Shown here in pieces: positions 16,737-25,439 of a DNA stretch of 64,000 bases. Within the stretch, counting starts at the first letter, position 1, and each line of letters begins with the position of its first letter. The notes under the pieces were generated by a model. It saw only the letters and a list, made by a program, of their open reading frames with translations. It did no database searches and was not told where the DNA came from. This stretch comes from G965213525 sp965213525 (GTDB taxonomy: Bacteria; Actinomycetota; Acidimicrobiia; Acidimicrobiales; Poriferisodalaceae). Both the position numbers and the translations under genes were made by a program. The stretch covers positions 1,798,001 through 1,862,000 of the forward strand of contig OZ243889.1 in assembly GCA_965213525.1 (NCBI GenBank), given 5' to 3'.

Positions 16737-17798
16737 ATGGGTCCGTCGGCGACGATCGAACGCATCGTGTACCTGCTCGACAGGGGACACGAGCCTGCTC
16801 ATCGGGTCAAGGCGTTCGCCAAGGCGGCCGGCATCGTCGCCGACGTCGGCGACGATGAGCTGGCACGCCTGGCCGCTGAGGGCCGTCTCACCGAGCTCGA
16901 TGGCATCGGCCCCACCATCGCCGGCGTCCTCGATGCGTCGCTGCGGGGCGAGACGCCGTCGTACCTCAACGATCTGGAGGACCGGACGGTCGTCGGGATC
17001 AGCCCCGAGGGGGCCGAGGTGCGCGCCGCGCTGCGCGGCGACCTCCACTCGCACAGCACGTGGTCTGATGGCGGGGCGCCCGTCGAGGCCATGGCGCGGA
17101 CGGCGGCCGCCCTCGGCCACGAGTACCTCGTCGTCACCGACCACTCCCCTCGGCTGGCGGTGGCCAGGGGCCTGACGCCCGAGCGCCTCGAGGCCCAGCT
17201 CGACGAGATCGCCGAGCTGAACGAGCGACTCGCCCCCTTCGAGATCCTCGCCGGCATCGAGGTCGACATCCTGGGCGACGGGTCCCTCGACCAGCGTCCC
17301 GATCTGCTCGACCGCCTCGATCTGGTGGTGGCCAGCGCCCACTCCGAGCTGAAGATGCCCCACGACGAGATGACCCGGCGGCTCGTGGCGGCCATCGCCA
17401 ACCCCCGCACCGACGTCGTCGGCCACGTCACCAACCGCATGCGGGCCCCGGAGGGGTCCAAGCGCAAGGGTCGGCCCGAGTCCACCTTCGATGCCGACGT
17501 CGTGCTCGCCGCCTGCGACCGCTTCGGCAAGGCCCTCGAGATCAACTGCCGGCCAGAGCGGCTCGACCCACCGATGCGCATCCTCGGCTCGGCCGTCGAG
17601 GTGGGCGTCTTCCTCTCGATCGACACCGACGCCCACGCCCCCGGCCAGCTCGAGTGGCAGGCTCACGGCTGTGACCGGGCCGCGGCGGCCGGCGCCGACC
17701 CCGACCTGGTCGTCAACACCTGGTCGGCGTCCGAGCTGCGGGCCTGGGTGGCCCGCCACCGCGCCGGTGAGCTGTTCGAGGCGGTCACATCGGAGTAG
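16737..17798 (+). CDS. PHP-domain phosphoesterase with helix-hairpin-helix N-terminus (PolX-like)
   Basis: A 353-aa protein combining an N-terminal HhH region (LTELDGIGPTIAGVLDASL) with a PHP domain, as in the C-terminal half of PolX polymerases but without the polymerase core. Metal-binding motifs include GDLHSHSTWSDGG near residue 101, VVTDHS, GIEVDILGDG, VASAHSE and SIDTDAHAP. PHP enzymes hydrolyse phosphate esters or DNA 3' ends with a trinuclear metal site; the substrate here is unknown. bL37 follows 12 nt downstream. Confidence 0.85.
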   Translation: MGPSATIERIVYLLDRGHEPAHRVKAFAKAAGIVADVGDDELARLAAEGRLTELDGIGPTIAGVLDASLRGETPSYLNDLEDRTVVGISPEGAEVRAALRGDLHSHSTWSDGGAPVEAMARTAAALGHEYLVVTDHSPRLAVARGLTPERLEAQLDEIAELNERLAPFEILAGIEVDILGDGSLDQRPDLLDRLDLVVASAHSELKMPHDEMTRRLVAAIANPRTDVVGHVTNRMRAPEGSKRKGRPESTFDADVVLAACDRFGKALEINCRPERLDPPMRILGSAVEVGVFLSIDTDAHAPGQLEWQAHGCDRAAAAGADPDLVVNTWSASELRAWVARHRAGELFEAVTSE

Positions 17799-17810
17799 CC
17801 TGCAACGCTC

Positions 17811-17897
17811 GTGCCCTCCAAGAAGTCCAAGAAGCGCAAGCTGAAGGCCCGTCGCAGCAAGGCGAACCACGGCCGCAAGCCCAACGCCGGCCGCTGA
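17811..17897 (+). CDS. Ribosomal protein bL37
   Basis: A 28-aa basic protein from GTG 17811, with the core SKANHGRKPNAGR. This matches the SKANHGKRPN core of bL37, the small large-subunit protein found in mycobacterial ribosomes. A TAGCCT box overlapping the preceding stop codon lies 9 nt upstream, so it may be transcribed separately. Confidence 0.88.
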   Translation: MPSKKSKKRKLKARRSKANHGRKPNAGR

Positions 17898-18010
17898 GCA
17901 CCCCCCTCGTCGCCCTCCAGCTGGGTGCTGGACAACCAGCGTGGTCCGACATCGGTCTGATCGTCGACGCCGCCGCAGCCCGGGGCCCGGGTGCGGGCGA
18001 CGGGCCGGTC

Positions 18011-18592
18011 GTGCGAGTCGGAGCCGTCCGGGTCGATCTCCTCGGCGAGCGAACCGGCGAGGGCCTCCTCGGCTGGGAGATCGACGGCCTCATCCTCGAT
18101 GCCGATGTTCGGGCTGGGGACGAGCGGGCCCCGTCGTCGGGCGACGGTGCGTTCGACCTCGACGGCATCTCGACGCGCTGCGCCCGAGCGGCCGACGCCC
18201 CGGGCCCGCAGCCTCCCGAGCACCCGCTCGGGGCCACCCGCATCGACCACGTCGTGGCGATGACGCCCGACCTGTCCCGCACGCTCGGTCGCCTGGGAGA
18301 GGTGGGGCTCGATCTGCGGCGCACCCGAGAGGTTCCCGGTAGCTCGACCCGCCAGGCGTTCTTCCGCCTCGGGGAGGTCGTCTTGGAGGTCGTGGGCGAC
18401 GCCGAGCGCGCCGGAGACGGTCCGGCCCGGCTGCGGGGGCTCGTGCTCGTGGTCGCCGACGAGGCCCGCGCCAGTGAGGTGATGGGTGATCACCTCGGCC
18501 CGTGGAAGGACGCCGTGCAACCGGGACGGCGCATCGCCACGGCCCGCCCGGGGGCCAGGCTCGGCACCGCCGTCGCCGTGATGACCTCCTAG
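18011..18592 (+). CDS. VOC (glyoxalase/bleomycin-resistance-like) family protein
   Basis: A 193-aa protein whose middle resembles the VOC fold (GATRIDHVVAMTPDLSRTLGRL; RQAFFRLGEVVLEVVG; LRGLVLVVADEARASEVMG). Only the second half shows a clear VOC module, so metal ligands and substrate are not predicted. The frame remains open and coding-like upstream to a CTG at 17894 that overlaps the bL37 stop as CTGA (LGAGQPAWSDIGLIVDAAAA). The true start may therefore be 17894, not GTG 18011. Confidence 0.7.
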   Translation: MRVGAVRVDLLGERTGEGLLGWEIDGLILDADVRAGDERAPSSGDGAFDLDGISTRCARAADAPGPQPPEHPLGATRIDHVVAMTPDLSRTLGRLGEVGLDLRRTREVPGSSTRQAFFRLGEVVLEVVGDAERAGDGPARLRGLVLVVADEARASEVMGDHLGPWKDAVQPGRRIATARPGARLGTAVAVMTS

Positions 18593-18595
18593 GCT
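18590..18595 (+). promoter_or_regulatory. Predicted -10 box of the 198-aa gene
   Basis: TAGGCT overlaps the VOC gene stop codon and ends 6 nt before GTG 18602, predicting a leaderless transcript. Confidence 0.5.
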
Positions 18596-18601
18596 GCCCG
18601 A

Positions 18602-19198
18602 GTGCTCGACCACGTCTTCACCGACGCGATCGGCGCCATGAGAGAGGTCTTCGAGGCCGCTCACCTCGAACGACAGGCCTTCGAGGAGCACTTCCAGAGT
18701 GACGTCCTGCTCGGCGATCTCACCTTCGAGACGAGCTACGGCCTTCCCGGTGAGGGGCTGCCACCCCGGGTGCGCTCCGATGTCACCCTCGAGTGGCCGA
18801 CGTGGAGCCAGACCGCCTACCGCCTCTGGTACATCGGCGAGGAGCTCGACGAGCCGCCGCGCATCGACATCGAGCTGGTCTTCCGGGTGCAGCGCCTCGT
18901 CGACTCGCCTGACCCCCGCGTCGTGCTGGCTGTGCTGCCCGACGCCAGTCCCCCCATCGGTGACGAGCGGCTCGACCGGACCGGTCCGACCATCGAGACG
19001 ATCCACGATCACGGCCTCGACGAGGCCGAGTACGCCATCGAGGTCTCCTACGAGGGCAGCTACGAGCTGTCAGAGGAGGCGCTCGGCGACGGCACCGCCA
19101 TCGACGTGCACTTCGCGGCGATGGGCGGCTGGATCGCCTCCATGCTCGTCAAGCTGGGCGATCTGCGCCTCGAGTTCCGTCCGCCCAGCGAGGACTGA
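18602..19198 (+). CDS. Conserved-looking protein of unknown function
   Basis: A 198-aa soluble, acidic protein that I do not recognise. It has no signal peptide or membrane helix. The balance of charged and aromatic residues (EWPTWSQTAYRLWYIGEELD; IDIELVFRVQRL) looks like a folded alpha/beta protein. The leaderless promoter and coding-type third-position bias support a real gene. It precedes the FAS1-domain membrane gene by 80 nt. Confidence 0.65.
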   Translation: MLDHVFTDAIGAMREVFEAAHLERQAFEEHFQSDVLLGDLTFETSYGLPGEGLPPRVRSDVTLEWPTWSQTAYRLWYIGEELDEPPRIDIELVFRVQRLVDSPDPRVVLAVLPDASPPIGDERLDRTGPTIETIHDHGLDEAEYAIEVSYEGSYELSEEALGDGTAIDVHFAAMGGWIASMLVKLGDLRLEFRPPSED

Positions 19199-19278
19199 CC
19201 GAGGGCCCCGCAGGTAGGCTCCTCGTCGGACTGGGCCGGCCGGTGCGGTGAGCCCGCCGCCACCTCACAGGAGCGAAC

Positions 19279-20223
19279 GTGACCGAATCCGTCGAGCGTC
19301 GCCGGGCGTCCTGGGACGTGTTGGCCTTCCTGATGCCGTTGTTCGTCGCCGCCGTCGTCGGTGTGGTGGTGGCGGCCGACGCCCTGTCTGACAGCGATGA
19401 GGCGTCGGCTGAGGTCGCGGTCAGCGACGGCGCCGCCGACGAGGTCGCAGCGGCTGATGACGGGCGTGAGAGCGTCGTCGACCTGGTCGTGGCCGATCCT
19501 CGTCTCAGCGCGTTGGCTGCGGCGCTGCCGGCCGACGTCGTCGAGACCCTCGATGGCGAAGGCCCCTTCACGGTGCTCGCCCCCACCGACGAGGCGTTCA
19601 CCGAGGCGCTGGACGCCCTGGGGCTCAGCCTGGAGGACCTGCTCGCCGACCAGGAGATGCTGAGCGCGATCCTCTCTTACCACGTCATCCCTGGTGAGCT
19701 GAGCGCCGAGGAGGCGCGCGACGCCGGCGAGGCGACGACCTTGCAGGGCGAGGTCGTCCGCTTCGACCGGGGCATCTCCCGCCAGGTCTGGGTCAACGGC
19801 TTCAACGGGGGTCTGATCGTCGATCCCGACCTCGACGCCGACAACGGCATCGTCCACGTCATCGACGGGGTGCTGCTGCCGCCGTCGATGACCGAGACCG
19901 ACACCTCTGATCCGGGCGCCGACGCCGGCAACGACATCGCCGACCCGGCCGACGACACCGGCGAGTCCGATGACGGCAGCGGGGCCGACGTCGCCGACAG
20001 CGCCGACCGCGACCCCGGCGACGCCGGGTTCACCTCCGGCGAGGTCATCGACGACGAGGGCGGCGGCTTGGACCAGGGGACGGGCAGCGCCGGCGCCTCG
20101 GGTAGCCCGGTCACCGACCCCGAGGGGCCCGTCACCGACGAGGACACCAACCAGATCGACGGCCCCGGCGCCGACGACGAGACCGGCATCGAGGGGCCCG
20201 ACGATCTCGGGGACGAGGGCTGA
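19279..20223 (+). CDS. FAS1 (fasciclin) domain membrane protein
   Basis: A 314-aa single-pass membrane protein. A short basic N-terminus and helix (VLAFLMPLFVAAVVGVVVAA) are followed by one FAS1 domain with both hallmarks: GPFTVLAPTDEAFTEAL and LSYHVIPGELSAEE, ending IVHVIDGVLLPP. FAS1 domains mediate surface adhesion or matrix contacts. The last ~110 residues are a low-complexity tail of Asp, Gly and Glu, likely an extended acidic stalk or sheath outside the cell. GTG 19279 has an AGGAG site 8 nt upstream. Confidence 0.85.
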   Translation: MTESVERRRASWDVLAFLMPLFVAAVVGVVVAADALSDSDEASAEVAVSDGAADEVAAADDGRESVVDLVVADPRLSALAAALPADVVETLDGEGPFTVLAPTDEAFTEALDALGLSLEDLLADQEMLSAILSYHVIPGELSAEEARDAGEATTLQGEVVRFDRGISRQVWVNGFNGGLIVDPDLDADNGIVHVIDGVLLPPSMTETDTSDPGADAGNDIADPADDTGESDDGSGADVADSADRDPGDAGFTSGEVIDDEGGGLDQGTGSAGASGSPVTDPEGPVTDEDTNQIDGPGADDETGIEGPDDLGDEG

Positions 20224-21989
20224 GCCCGCCCGACACCGAGGTCGACGACGACACCGTCGCTCGGGCCCGGGCCTGGCTGGCGGTCGACCCCGACCAGGGC
20301 ACCCGGGCCGAGCTGATCGCCCTCATCGACGACCACCTGGTGAGCGCCACACATGACCGCGGCGCAGCTGACGGCGCCGCAGCCGATCGCGCCACAGCCG
20401 ATCGCGCCACAGACGACCGCGACAGCTGGCCCGCCGGTGACGGTCGGCCCGGCGAGCTGGAGCGGCGCTTCGCCGGGCGTCTGAGCTTCGGCACGGCCGG
20501 CCTGCGAGGTCCCCTCGGCGCCGGCCCGGCGTGCATGAACCGGGTGATCGTGCGCATCACCGCCGCTGCCATCGCCGAGGTCCTCGCCGACGAGGGCGCC
20601 GACGGTCCGGTGGTGGTCGGCTACGACGCCCGCCACGGCAGCGTCGAGTTCGCCCACGACACCGCTCGGGTGGTCGCCGCCCGCGGCCGGCGCGCCGTCG
20701 TCGTGGACGAGGCGCTGCCCACCCCCGTCATCGCCTTCGCCGTGCGCCGCCTCGGCGCCGCCGCCGGCGTCATGGTCACCGCCAGCCACAACCCGCCCGG
20801 TGACAACGGCTTCAAGGTGTATTGGGGCGACGGCGCCCAGATCGTTCCGCCGACCGATGCGCGCATCTCGGCGGCGATGGACGAGGTCGGGCTGGTCGCC
20901 GACGCCGATCTCGCCCCCGCCGACGACCAGCTCGTCACCAACGCACCGGAGGGCCTGGTCGAGGAGTACCTCGGTGCCGTGGCTGGTCTGCGCGCCACGG
21001 ACGAGCCCGTGCGCCTGCGGGTGGCCCACACGTCGCTGCACGGCGTCGGCGGTGAGCTGATCGGTCGGGCGTTCCGGCGTGCCGGCCTGGACGAGCCGGT
21101 CGTGGTCGCCGAACAGCACCGGCCAGACCCCGACTTCCCGACGGTCGACTACCCCAACCCCGAGGAACCGGGCGCCATGGACCTGGTGCTCGCCTTGGCC
21201 CAACGGATCGGCGCCGATGTGGCCCTGGCCAACGATCCCGACGCCGACCGCCTCGCCATGGCCGTCCCCGACCGTGACGGCGCCTGGCGGGTGCTGCGCG
21301 GCGACGAGCTGGGGTGGCTGCTCGCCCACCACGTGCTCACCACGACCTCGGGCGAGCGCCTCGTCTCCACCTCGATCGTCTCCTCAGCGATGCTCGACCG
21401 GATGGCCGAAGCCCACGGCGCCACCCACCACCGCACCCTCACCGGCTTCAAGTGGATCGTCCGGCCGGCGCTCGCCCCCGGTGCTGCGCCGCTCGTGTTC
21501 GCCTACGAGGAGGCCCTCGGCTACCTCGTCGGTGACGTGGTGCTCGACAAGGACGGCGTGTCGGCGGCGGTGGTGGCGACCGAGGCGGTGGCCCGCCTGC
21601 GGGATGAGGGTCGAGACGTCGGCGACCTGCTCGACGAGCTTGCCGCCCGCCACGGCGTCCACCTGCCCGACGGGTGGTCGGTCCGCTTCGAGGGCCCCGA
21701 CGGCGCCTCGCGCCGTGAGGCGATCATGGCCGCCTGGCGCCATGATCCGCCCGGTCAGCTGGGCGGACGCCCCGTGCGCTCGGTCGCCGACCTCGCCACG
21801 CACGACCCTCCGACCGACGCCGTCGTCGTTGCGGCCGATGGCGTGCGCCTCACGGTGCGACCGTCTGGCACCGAGCCCAAGATCAAGTACTACGTCGAGG
21901 CGATCACCCCCGCCGGTGACGACCTCGCTCAGGCCCGCCGCCAGGGGGCCGAGGTGATCGCCGCCATCCGCCGACAGGTCGAGCGCTGA
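20220..21989 (+). CDS. Phosphomannomutase/phosphoglucomutase family enzyme
   Basis: Alpha-D-phosphohexomutase that moves phosphate between C1 and C6 of a hexose for polysaccharide or glycogen precursors. It shows FGTAGLRGPLGAGP, phosphoserine loop TASHNPPGDNGFKVYW, metal loop ANDPDADRLAMAV, sugar loop YEEALGYLVGDVV and phosphate loop RPSGTEPKIKYYV. The usual N-terminal helix (RARAWLAVDPDQGTRAEL) is encoded upstream of the first standard start (GTG 20340). Only a CTG at 20220, overlapping the FAS1 stop as CTGA, can supply it. With that start the product is 589 aa. Confidence 0.9.
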   Translation: MSPPDTEVDDDTVARARAWLAVDPDQGTRAELIALIDDHLVSATHDRGAADGAAADRATADRATDDRDSWPAGDGRPGELERRFAGRLSFGTAGLRGPLGAGPACMNRVIVRITAAAIAEVLADEGADGPVVVGYDARHGSVEFAHDTARVVAARGRRAVVVDEALPTPVIAFAVRRLGAAAGVMVTASHNPPGDNGFKVYWGDGAQIVPPTDARISAAMDEVGLVADADLAPADDQLVTNAPEGLVEEYLGAVAGLRATDEPVRLRVAHTSLHGVGGELIGRAFRRAGLDEPVVVAEQHRPDPDFPTVDYPNPEEPGAMDLVLALAQRIGADVALANDPDADRLAMAVPDRDGAWRVLRGDELGWLLAHHVLTTTSGERLVSTSIVSSAMLDRMAEAHGATHHRTLTGFKWIVRPALAPGAAPLVFAYEEALGYLVGDVVLDKDGVSAAVVATEAVARLRDEGRDVGDLLDELAARHGVHLPDGWSVRFEGPDGASRREAIMAAWRHDPPGQLGGRPVRSVADLATHDPPTDAVVVAADGVRLTVRPSGTEPKIKYYVEAITPAGDDLAQARRQGAEVIAAIRRQVER

Positions 21990-22032
21990 CCCCGGTCCGT
22001 GCGGTGGCGCACCTCACTGGCCCGCCCGGGAA

Positions 22033-22764
22033 TCAGCCGGTGTGATCGGCGACGTGGCGGGCGATCATGGCGAAGTGGCACGCCGCCGCGCTGATGACGA
22101 AGACGTGCATCACCTCGTGGTAGCTGAAGACACGGGGCCAGAGGCGGGGCCGGCGGGTGAGCAGGGCGAGGGCTCCCAGCGTGTACAGCACCCCGCCGAT
22201 GAGCGTGAGGAGCACCGCTTCGGGGGCGAGGCGCTCCAGGAGGGGCACGATCAACACCACGGCGAACCAACCCTGGACGATCTGCAGGGTGATGGATACG
22301 CCCGGGCCGACCTGGCGGGCGACCCACTTGTGGGTGACCCCCACGGCCACGATGGCCCACACCGCCCCAAGCGTCGCCGGTCCCAGCCACCCGTCGAGGA
22401 CGATGACGGCCACCGGGGTGTACGTGCCGGCCACCACCATGAAGATCATGGAGTGGTCGAGGCGTTGCAGCGTGCTCTTGGCCGACGGACGCCACGGCAC
22501 GGCGTGGTAGACGGCGCTCACGGTGAACAGCGCGACCAGGCTGACCCCGTAGACGCCGAGCGAGAGCTGGCGTGACCATGGACCAGGATGGGCGAACCAC
22601 AGCCACAGCGCCCCGACGAGGGACGCCACCGCCGCCCCGGCGTCCATCAGACCCCGCACGGGATGGGTGAGCGCCCAGAGCCGCCAGCGAGCGAAGCCGT
22701 CCGAGAGGTCCCGTTCGGCGCGGCTCATGCGTCGCCGTACGTCGACCGGCTCCACCACGGCCAC
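22033..22764 (-). CDS. Hemolysin III/PAQR family membrane protein
   Basis: A 243-aa seven-helix membrane protein of the bacterial PAQR (hemolysin III, YqfA-like) family. The proposed Zn-site residues are present: SAVYH near residue 84, RLDHSMIFMVVAGTYTP, and the C-terminal HEVMHVFVISAAACHF. Function in bacteria is poorly known; lipid hydrolase-like activity is proposed for the superfamily. GTG 22764 opens the frame, but a TACGGT box at 22763-22768 favours the GTG at 22755, 7 nt below it, as a leaderless start. Confidence 0.9.
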   Translation of the reverse strand: MAVVEPVDVRRRMSRAERDLSDGFARWRLWALTHPVRGLMDAGAAVASLVGALWLWFAHPGPWSRQLSLGVYGVSLVALFTVSAVYHAVPWRPSAKSTLQRLDHSMIFMVVAGTYTPVAVIVLDGWLGPATLGAVWAIVAVGVTHKWVARQVGPGVSITLQIVQGWFAVVLIVPLLERLAPEAVLLTLIGGVLYTLGALALLTRRPRLWPRVFSYHEVMHVFVISAAACHFAMIARHVADHTG

Positions 22765-22790
22765 CGTACCGCCCCGTCCCTGTCGCGTCC

Positions 22791-22828
22791 GGGCGCGGGG
22801 GCGCGGGGGCGCGGGGGCGCGGGGGCGC
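22791..22828. repeat. 8-bp GC-only tandem repeat
   Basis: About 4.5 copies of GCGCGGGG lie between the PAQR gene and the end of the SDR gene. It is extremely GC-rich and probably a slippage product. Confidence 0.8.
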
Positions 22829-22845
22829 AGAACACGGGCCCGCGT

Positions 22846-23613
22846 TCAGGTGGCGCCGGCGTCGACGGTGAGCACGTGCCCGGTCAGGTACGAGCCGGCG
22901 TCGGCGACGAGCAGGAGGAGGGGGCCGACGATCTCGTCCGGTTCACCGATGCGGCCGAGGGCGGTCATGCGCCCGATGCGGTCGAGGGTGGCGTCGTCGA
23001 AGGCCTTGGTGACCATGTCGGTGCGGAACGTGCCCGGGGCGATGGCGTTGACCCGTATGCCGTCGGGACCGAGGTCGGCGGCCAACGTGCGGGTCGCTTG
23101 GGCCAGGGCCGCCTTGACCGGTGGGTACAGGTACCGGCCTGGGCTCGCCCCGAAGGCGGCGATCGACACGACGTTGACGACCGCGGCGTGCGGCGAGGCG
23201 ACCAGGTGGGGACGGGCCGCCTTCACGAGCAGCAGGGGGCCGAGGAGGTTGGTGGTGAACGCTCCCACGAACGCCTCGGGATCGAGCCCCTCGAGTGGAC
23301 GGTCGAGCACCGTGGCCGCGTTGTTGATCACGATGTCGAGCTGGCCCGTGCGGTCGACCGCCGCGGCCACGAGGGCCTCGACCGCGCCAGGGTCCTGCAT
23401 GCGCACCGCCACGGCGTGACCGGTACCGCCGGCGTGGACGATCTCGTCGACGACGGCGTCGCACGCCTCGATGCGCCGGCTGGCCACGACGACCTCAGCG
23501 CCGGCCGCGGCCAACCCGAGCGCCGCCGCCCGGCCGAGGCCCCGGCTGGCGCCGGTGACGATGGCGACCCGCCCGCTCAGATCGAAGCGTCGTGCAGGCT
23601 CGGGGGACGGCAT
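22846..23613 (-). CDS. Short-chain dehydrogenase/reductase
   Basis: A 255-aa classical SDR. It has the NAD(P) loop VTGASRGLGRAAALG near residue 19, the NNAA motif, and the catalytic YPPVK (YxxxK) after VVNVVSIAAFG, followed by IRVNAIAPGTFRTDM. SRR after the second strand suggests NADP preference. The substrate is unknown. The ATG at 23613 has TACCCT 6 nt upstream. It follows a cluster with a thiolase, so an acyl or hydroxyacyl substrate is possible. Confidence 0.9.
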   Translation of the reverse strand: MPSPEPARRFDLSGRVAIVTGASRGLGRAAALGLAAAGAEVVVASRRIEACDAVVDEIVHAGGTGHAVAVRMQDPGAVEALVAAAVDRTGQLDIVINNAATVLDRPLEGLDPEAFVGAFTTNLLGPLLLVKAARPHLVASPHAAVVNVVSIAAFGASPGRYLYPPVKAALAQATRTLAADLGPDGIRVNAIAPGTFRTDMVTKAFDDATLDRIGRMTALGRIGEPDEIVGPLLLLVADAGSYLTGHVLTVDAGAT

Positions 23614-23619
23614 CGACGC

Positions 23620-23625
23620 AGGGTA
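23620..23625 (-). promoter_or_regulatory. Predicted -10 box of the SDR gene
   Basis: TACCCT ends 6 nt before the ATG at 23613, predicting a leaderless mRNA. Confidence 0.5.
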
Positions 23626-23698
23626 CGTCCCCTGGTCTCACCGCCCGGGCGCCAGGTTCGACCCGGGGTGAACCCCGGGCCGCGGGCGCGATGTCGAC

Positions 23699-24184
23699 TC
23701 AGCGACGACGCAGGGCGTCGAGCAGATCCTCGGCGTGGTGGGTGGTCATGCGCAGCGACGTCCGCTGCGGTCCGCGCAGGCGCAGGGTCACGAGGTGGGG
23801 TCCGTCGCCGTACCAACCCCACCCTCCATCGACCCAGCGGCGACCGTACCCACCGGTGCCCCAGAACCCGTCGGCGGTCGCCACCTCGACATCATCGATG
23901 TCGACGAGGGGCACCGTCTTGGACGGCAACGGCGGCGCCCCGAGACGGAGCTCAGAGGCGGTGACCTCGATGACGACCGGCGAGACCGCCGCCCACCGGG
24001 TGATCGCACCGGCGACCAGGGCCGCGACGATGATGCCGAGACCCCCGGCCACGTCGTCGACGAGCGTCGCCAGGCCCAGACCCAGGAGGCCGATGGTGAC
24101 GACCAGACCGAGGAGGCGGACCTTGCGCTGGAAGGGCTCGGGGGGCCGCTGCTGCTCGGCGAAGCGGGTGAGGTTCGCGGTCAG
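23699..24184 (-). CDS. Small membrane protein of unknown function (CTG start proposed)
   Basis: A 161-aa protein with two N-terminal membrane helices (VRLLGLVVTIGLLGLGLATLV and LGIIVAALVAGAIT) and a cytoplasmic PH-like beta domain (VIEVTASELRLG; VPLVDIDDVEVA; HLVTLRLRGPQRTSLRMTT). The first helix lies upstream of the only standard start, GTG 24052. An in-frame TGA sits three codons above the CTG at 24184, which itself overlaps the thiolase stop as CTGA. I therefore propose CTG as start; GTG 24052 is the alternative, giving 117 aa. Function unknown. Confidence 0.65.
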   Translation of the reverse strand: MTANLTRFAEQQRPPEPFQRKVRLLGLVVTIGLLGLGLATLVDDVAGGLGIIVAALVAGAITRWAAVSPVVIEVTASELRLGAPPLPSKTVPLVDIDDVEVATADGFWGTGGYGRRWVDGGWGWYGDGPHLVTLRLRGPQRTSLRMTTHHAEDLLDALRRR

Positions 24185-25383
24185 CCCCGCTCAGACCCGA
24201 CGACGGCCACGAAGCTGACGCACTCGCCGGGGGCGCCGCCCAGGTTGTGGGTCAGGCCCATCGTCTTGCCCATCTCGGTGACCGAGCGGATCTGGCGCTC
24301 GGCGGGGGCCTCGCCTCGCAGCTGCAACCAGCACTCGAACAGCATCCGCAGACCCGAGGCGCCGATCGGGTGACCGAACGACTTCAAGCCGCCGTCGGGG
24401 TTGACCGGCAGCTCGCCGTCGAGGTCGAAGGTGCCGGCCATGACCTCCTTCCAGCCCATGCCCCGCTCGGCGAAGCCGAGGTCCTCCATCAGCACCAGCT
24501 CGGTCGGGGTGAAGCAGTCGTGCACCTCGGCCAGGGCCAGCTGCGAGCGTGGGTCGGTGATGCCGGCCTGCGCGAAGGCGTCCTCGGCCGAGCGGACGAC
24601 CTCACGGAACGAGGTGTAGTCGTAGCTCGAGTCGATCGGCCCGGCCGCCGGGCCGGCGGCGAAGCCGAGGCCCTTCACGAACAGCGGACGATCGGTGTAG
24701 TCGTAGGCATCCTCGGCTCGCACCAAGATGGCGGCGGCCGAACCGTCGCTCACCCCCGAGCAATCGAAGATGCCGAGGGGGCCGGCGACCAACGGCGAGT
24801 TGCAGATGGTGTCCTTGCCCACCTCCTTGCGGAACTGGGCCCGGGGGTTGCGCGCGCCGTTGTGGTGGTTCTTCCAGGCGATGCGGGTGAGGACGTCCTT
24901 CATCTCGGTCTCGTCGACGCCGTACTTCTCGGCGTAGGCGGGAGCGAGCAGCGAGAACATCGCCGGGGCGGTCAGCGCCGAGTCGGTGCCGTCGGTGGGC
25001 GGCCGGGTGCCGGTGAGGCCGCTGAACCCCGAGTCCTTCAACTTCTCGGCGCCGACGGCCATGACCACGTCGTAGGCGCCCGACGCCACGGCGTAGGCGG
25101 CGTTGCGGAACGCCTCGGAGCCGGTCGCGCACATGTTCTCGACCCGGGTGACCGGCTTGTAGTCGATGTTGAGCGGCCGGCTGAGCGTGAGGCCCGAGAC
25201 CCCCGAGCCGAGCGTGCCGAACCAGAAGGCGTCGACCGCGTCCTGGGTGATGCCAGAGGACGTGAACGTCTCCTGGGTGGCGTCGATCATGAGATCGTCG
25301 AGCGAACGGTTCCAGTGCTCGCCGAAGGGCGTGCACCCCATCCCCACGATGGCGACCTGGTCCTTGATCCCCTTGCTGGCCAT
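24181..25383 (-). CDS. Thiolase / acetyl-CoA acetyltransferase (SCP2-like)
   Basis: A 400-aa thiolase of the lipid-transfer/SCP2 type. The nucleophilic Cys is in VENMCATGSEAFRNA near residue 87, the acid-base motif in EVHDCFTPTELV, and a third signature in FGHPIGASGLRML. Such enzymes cleave or form beta-ketoacyl-CoA and often need a DUF35 partner, which here is fused to the upstream ketosynthase-like protein. ATG 25383 has GGGGAG upstream. It is likely involved in fatty acid, steroid or unusual acyl-CoA turnover. Confidence 0.9.
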   Translation of the reverse strand: MASKGIKDQVAIVGMGCTPFGEHWNRSLDDLMIDATQETFTSSGITQDAVDAFWFGTLGSGVSGLTLSRPLNIDYKPVTRVENMCATGSEAFRNAAYAVASGAYDVVMAVGAEKLKDSGFSGLTGTRPPTDGTDSALTAPAMFSLLAPAYAEKYGVDETEMKDVLTRIAWKNHHNGARNPRAQFRKEVGKDTICNSPLVAGPLGIFDCSGVSDGSAAAILVRAEDAYDYTDRPLFVKGLGFAAGPAAGPIDSSYDYTSFREVVRSAEDAFAQAGITDPRSQLALAEVHDCFTPTELVLMEDLGFAERGMGWKEVMAGTFDLDGELPVNPDGGLKSFGHPIGASGLRMLFECWLQLRGEAPAERQIRSVTEMGKTMGLTHNLGGAPGECVSFVAVVGSERG

Positions 25384-25439
25384 GGCGTGCTCCCCTGGTG
25401 AGACCGTGGGTGCAGCGTACCCCCGACGGTGCCACGGGT

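Noticed and set aside
22791..22828. Terminator or origin element in the GCGCGGGG repeat
   Set aside because: It is a simple period-8 repeat with no hairpin plus T tract and no DnaA-like boxes.
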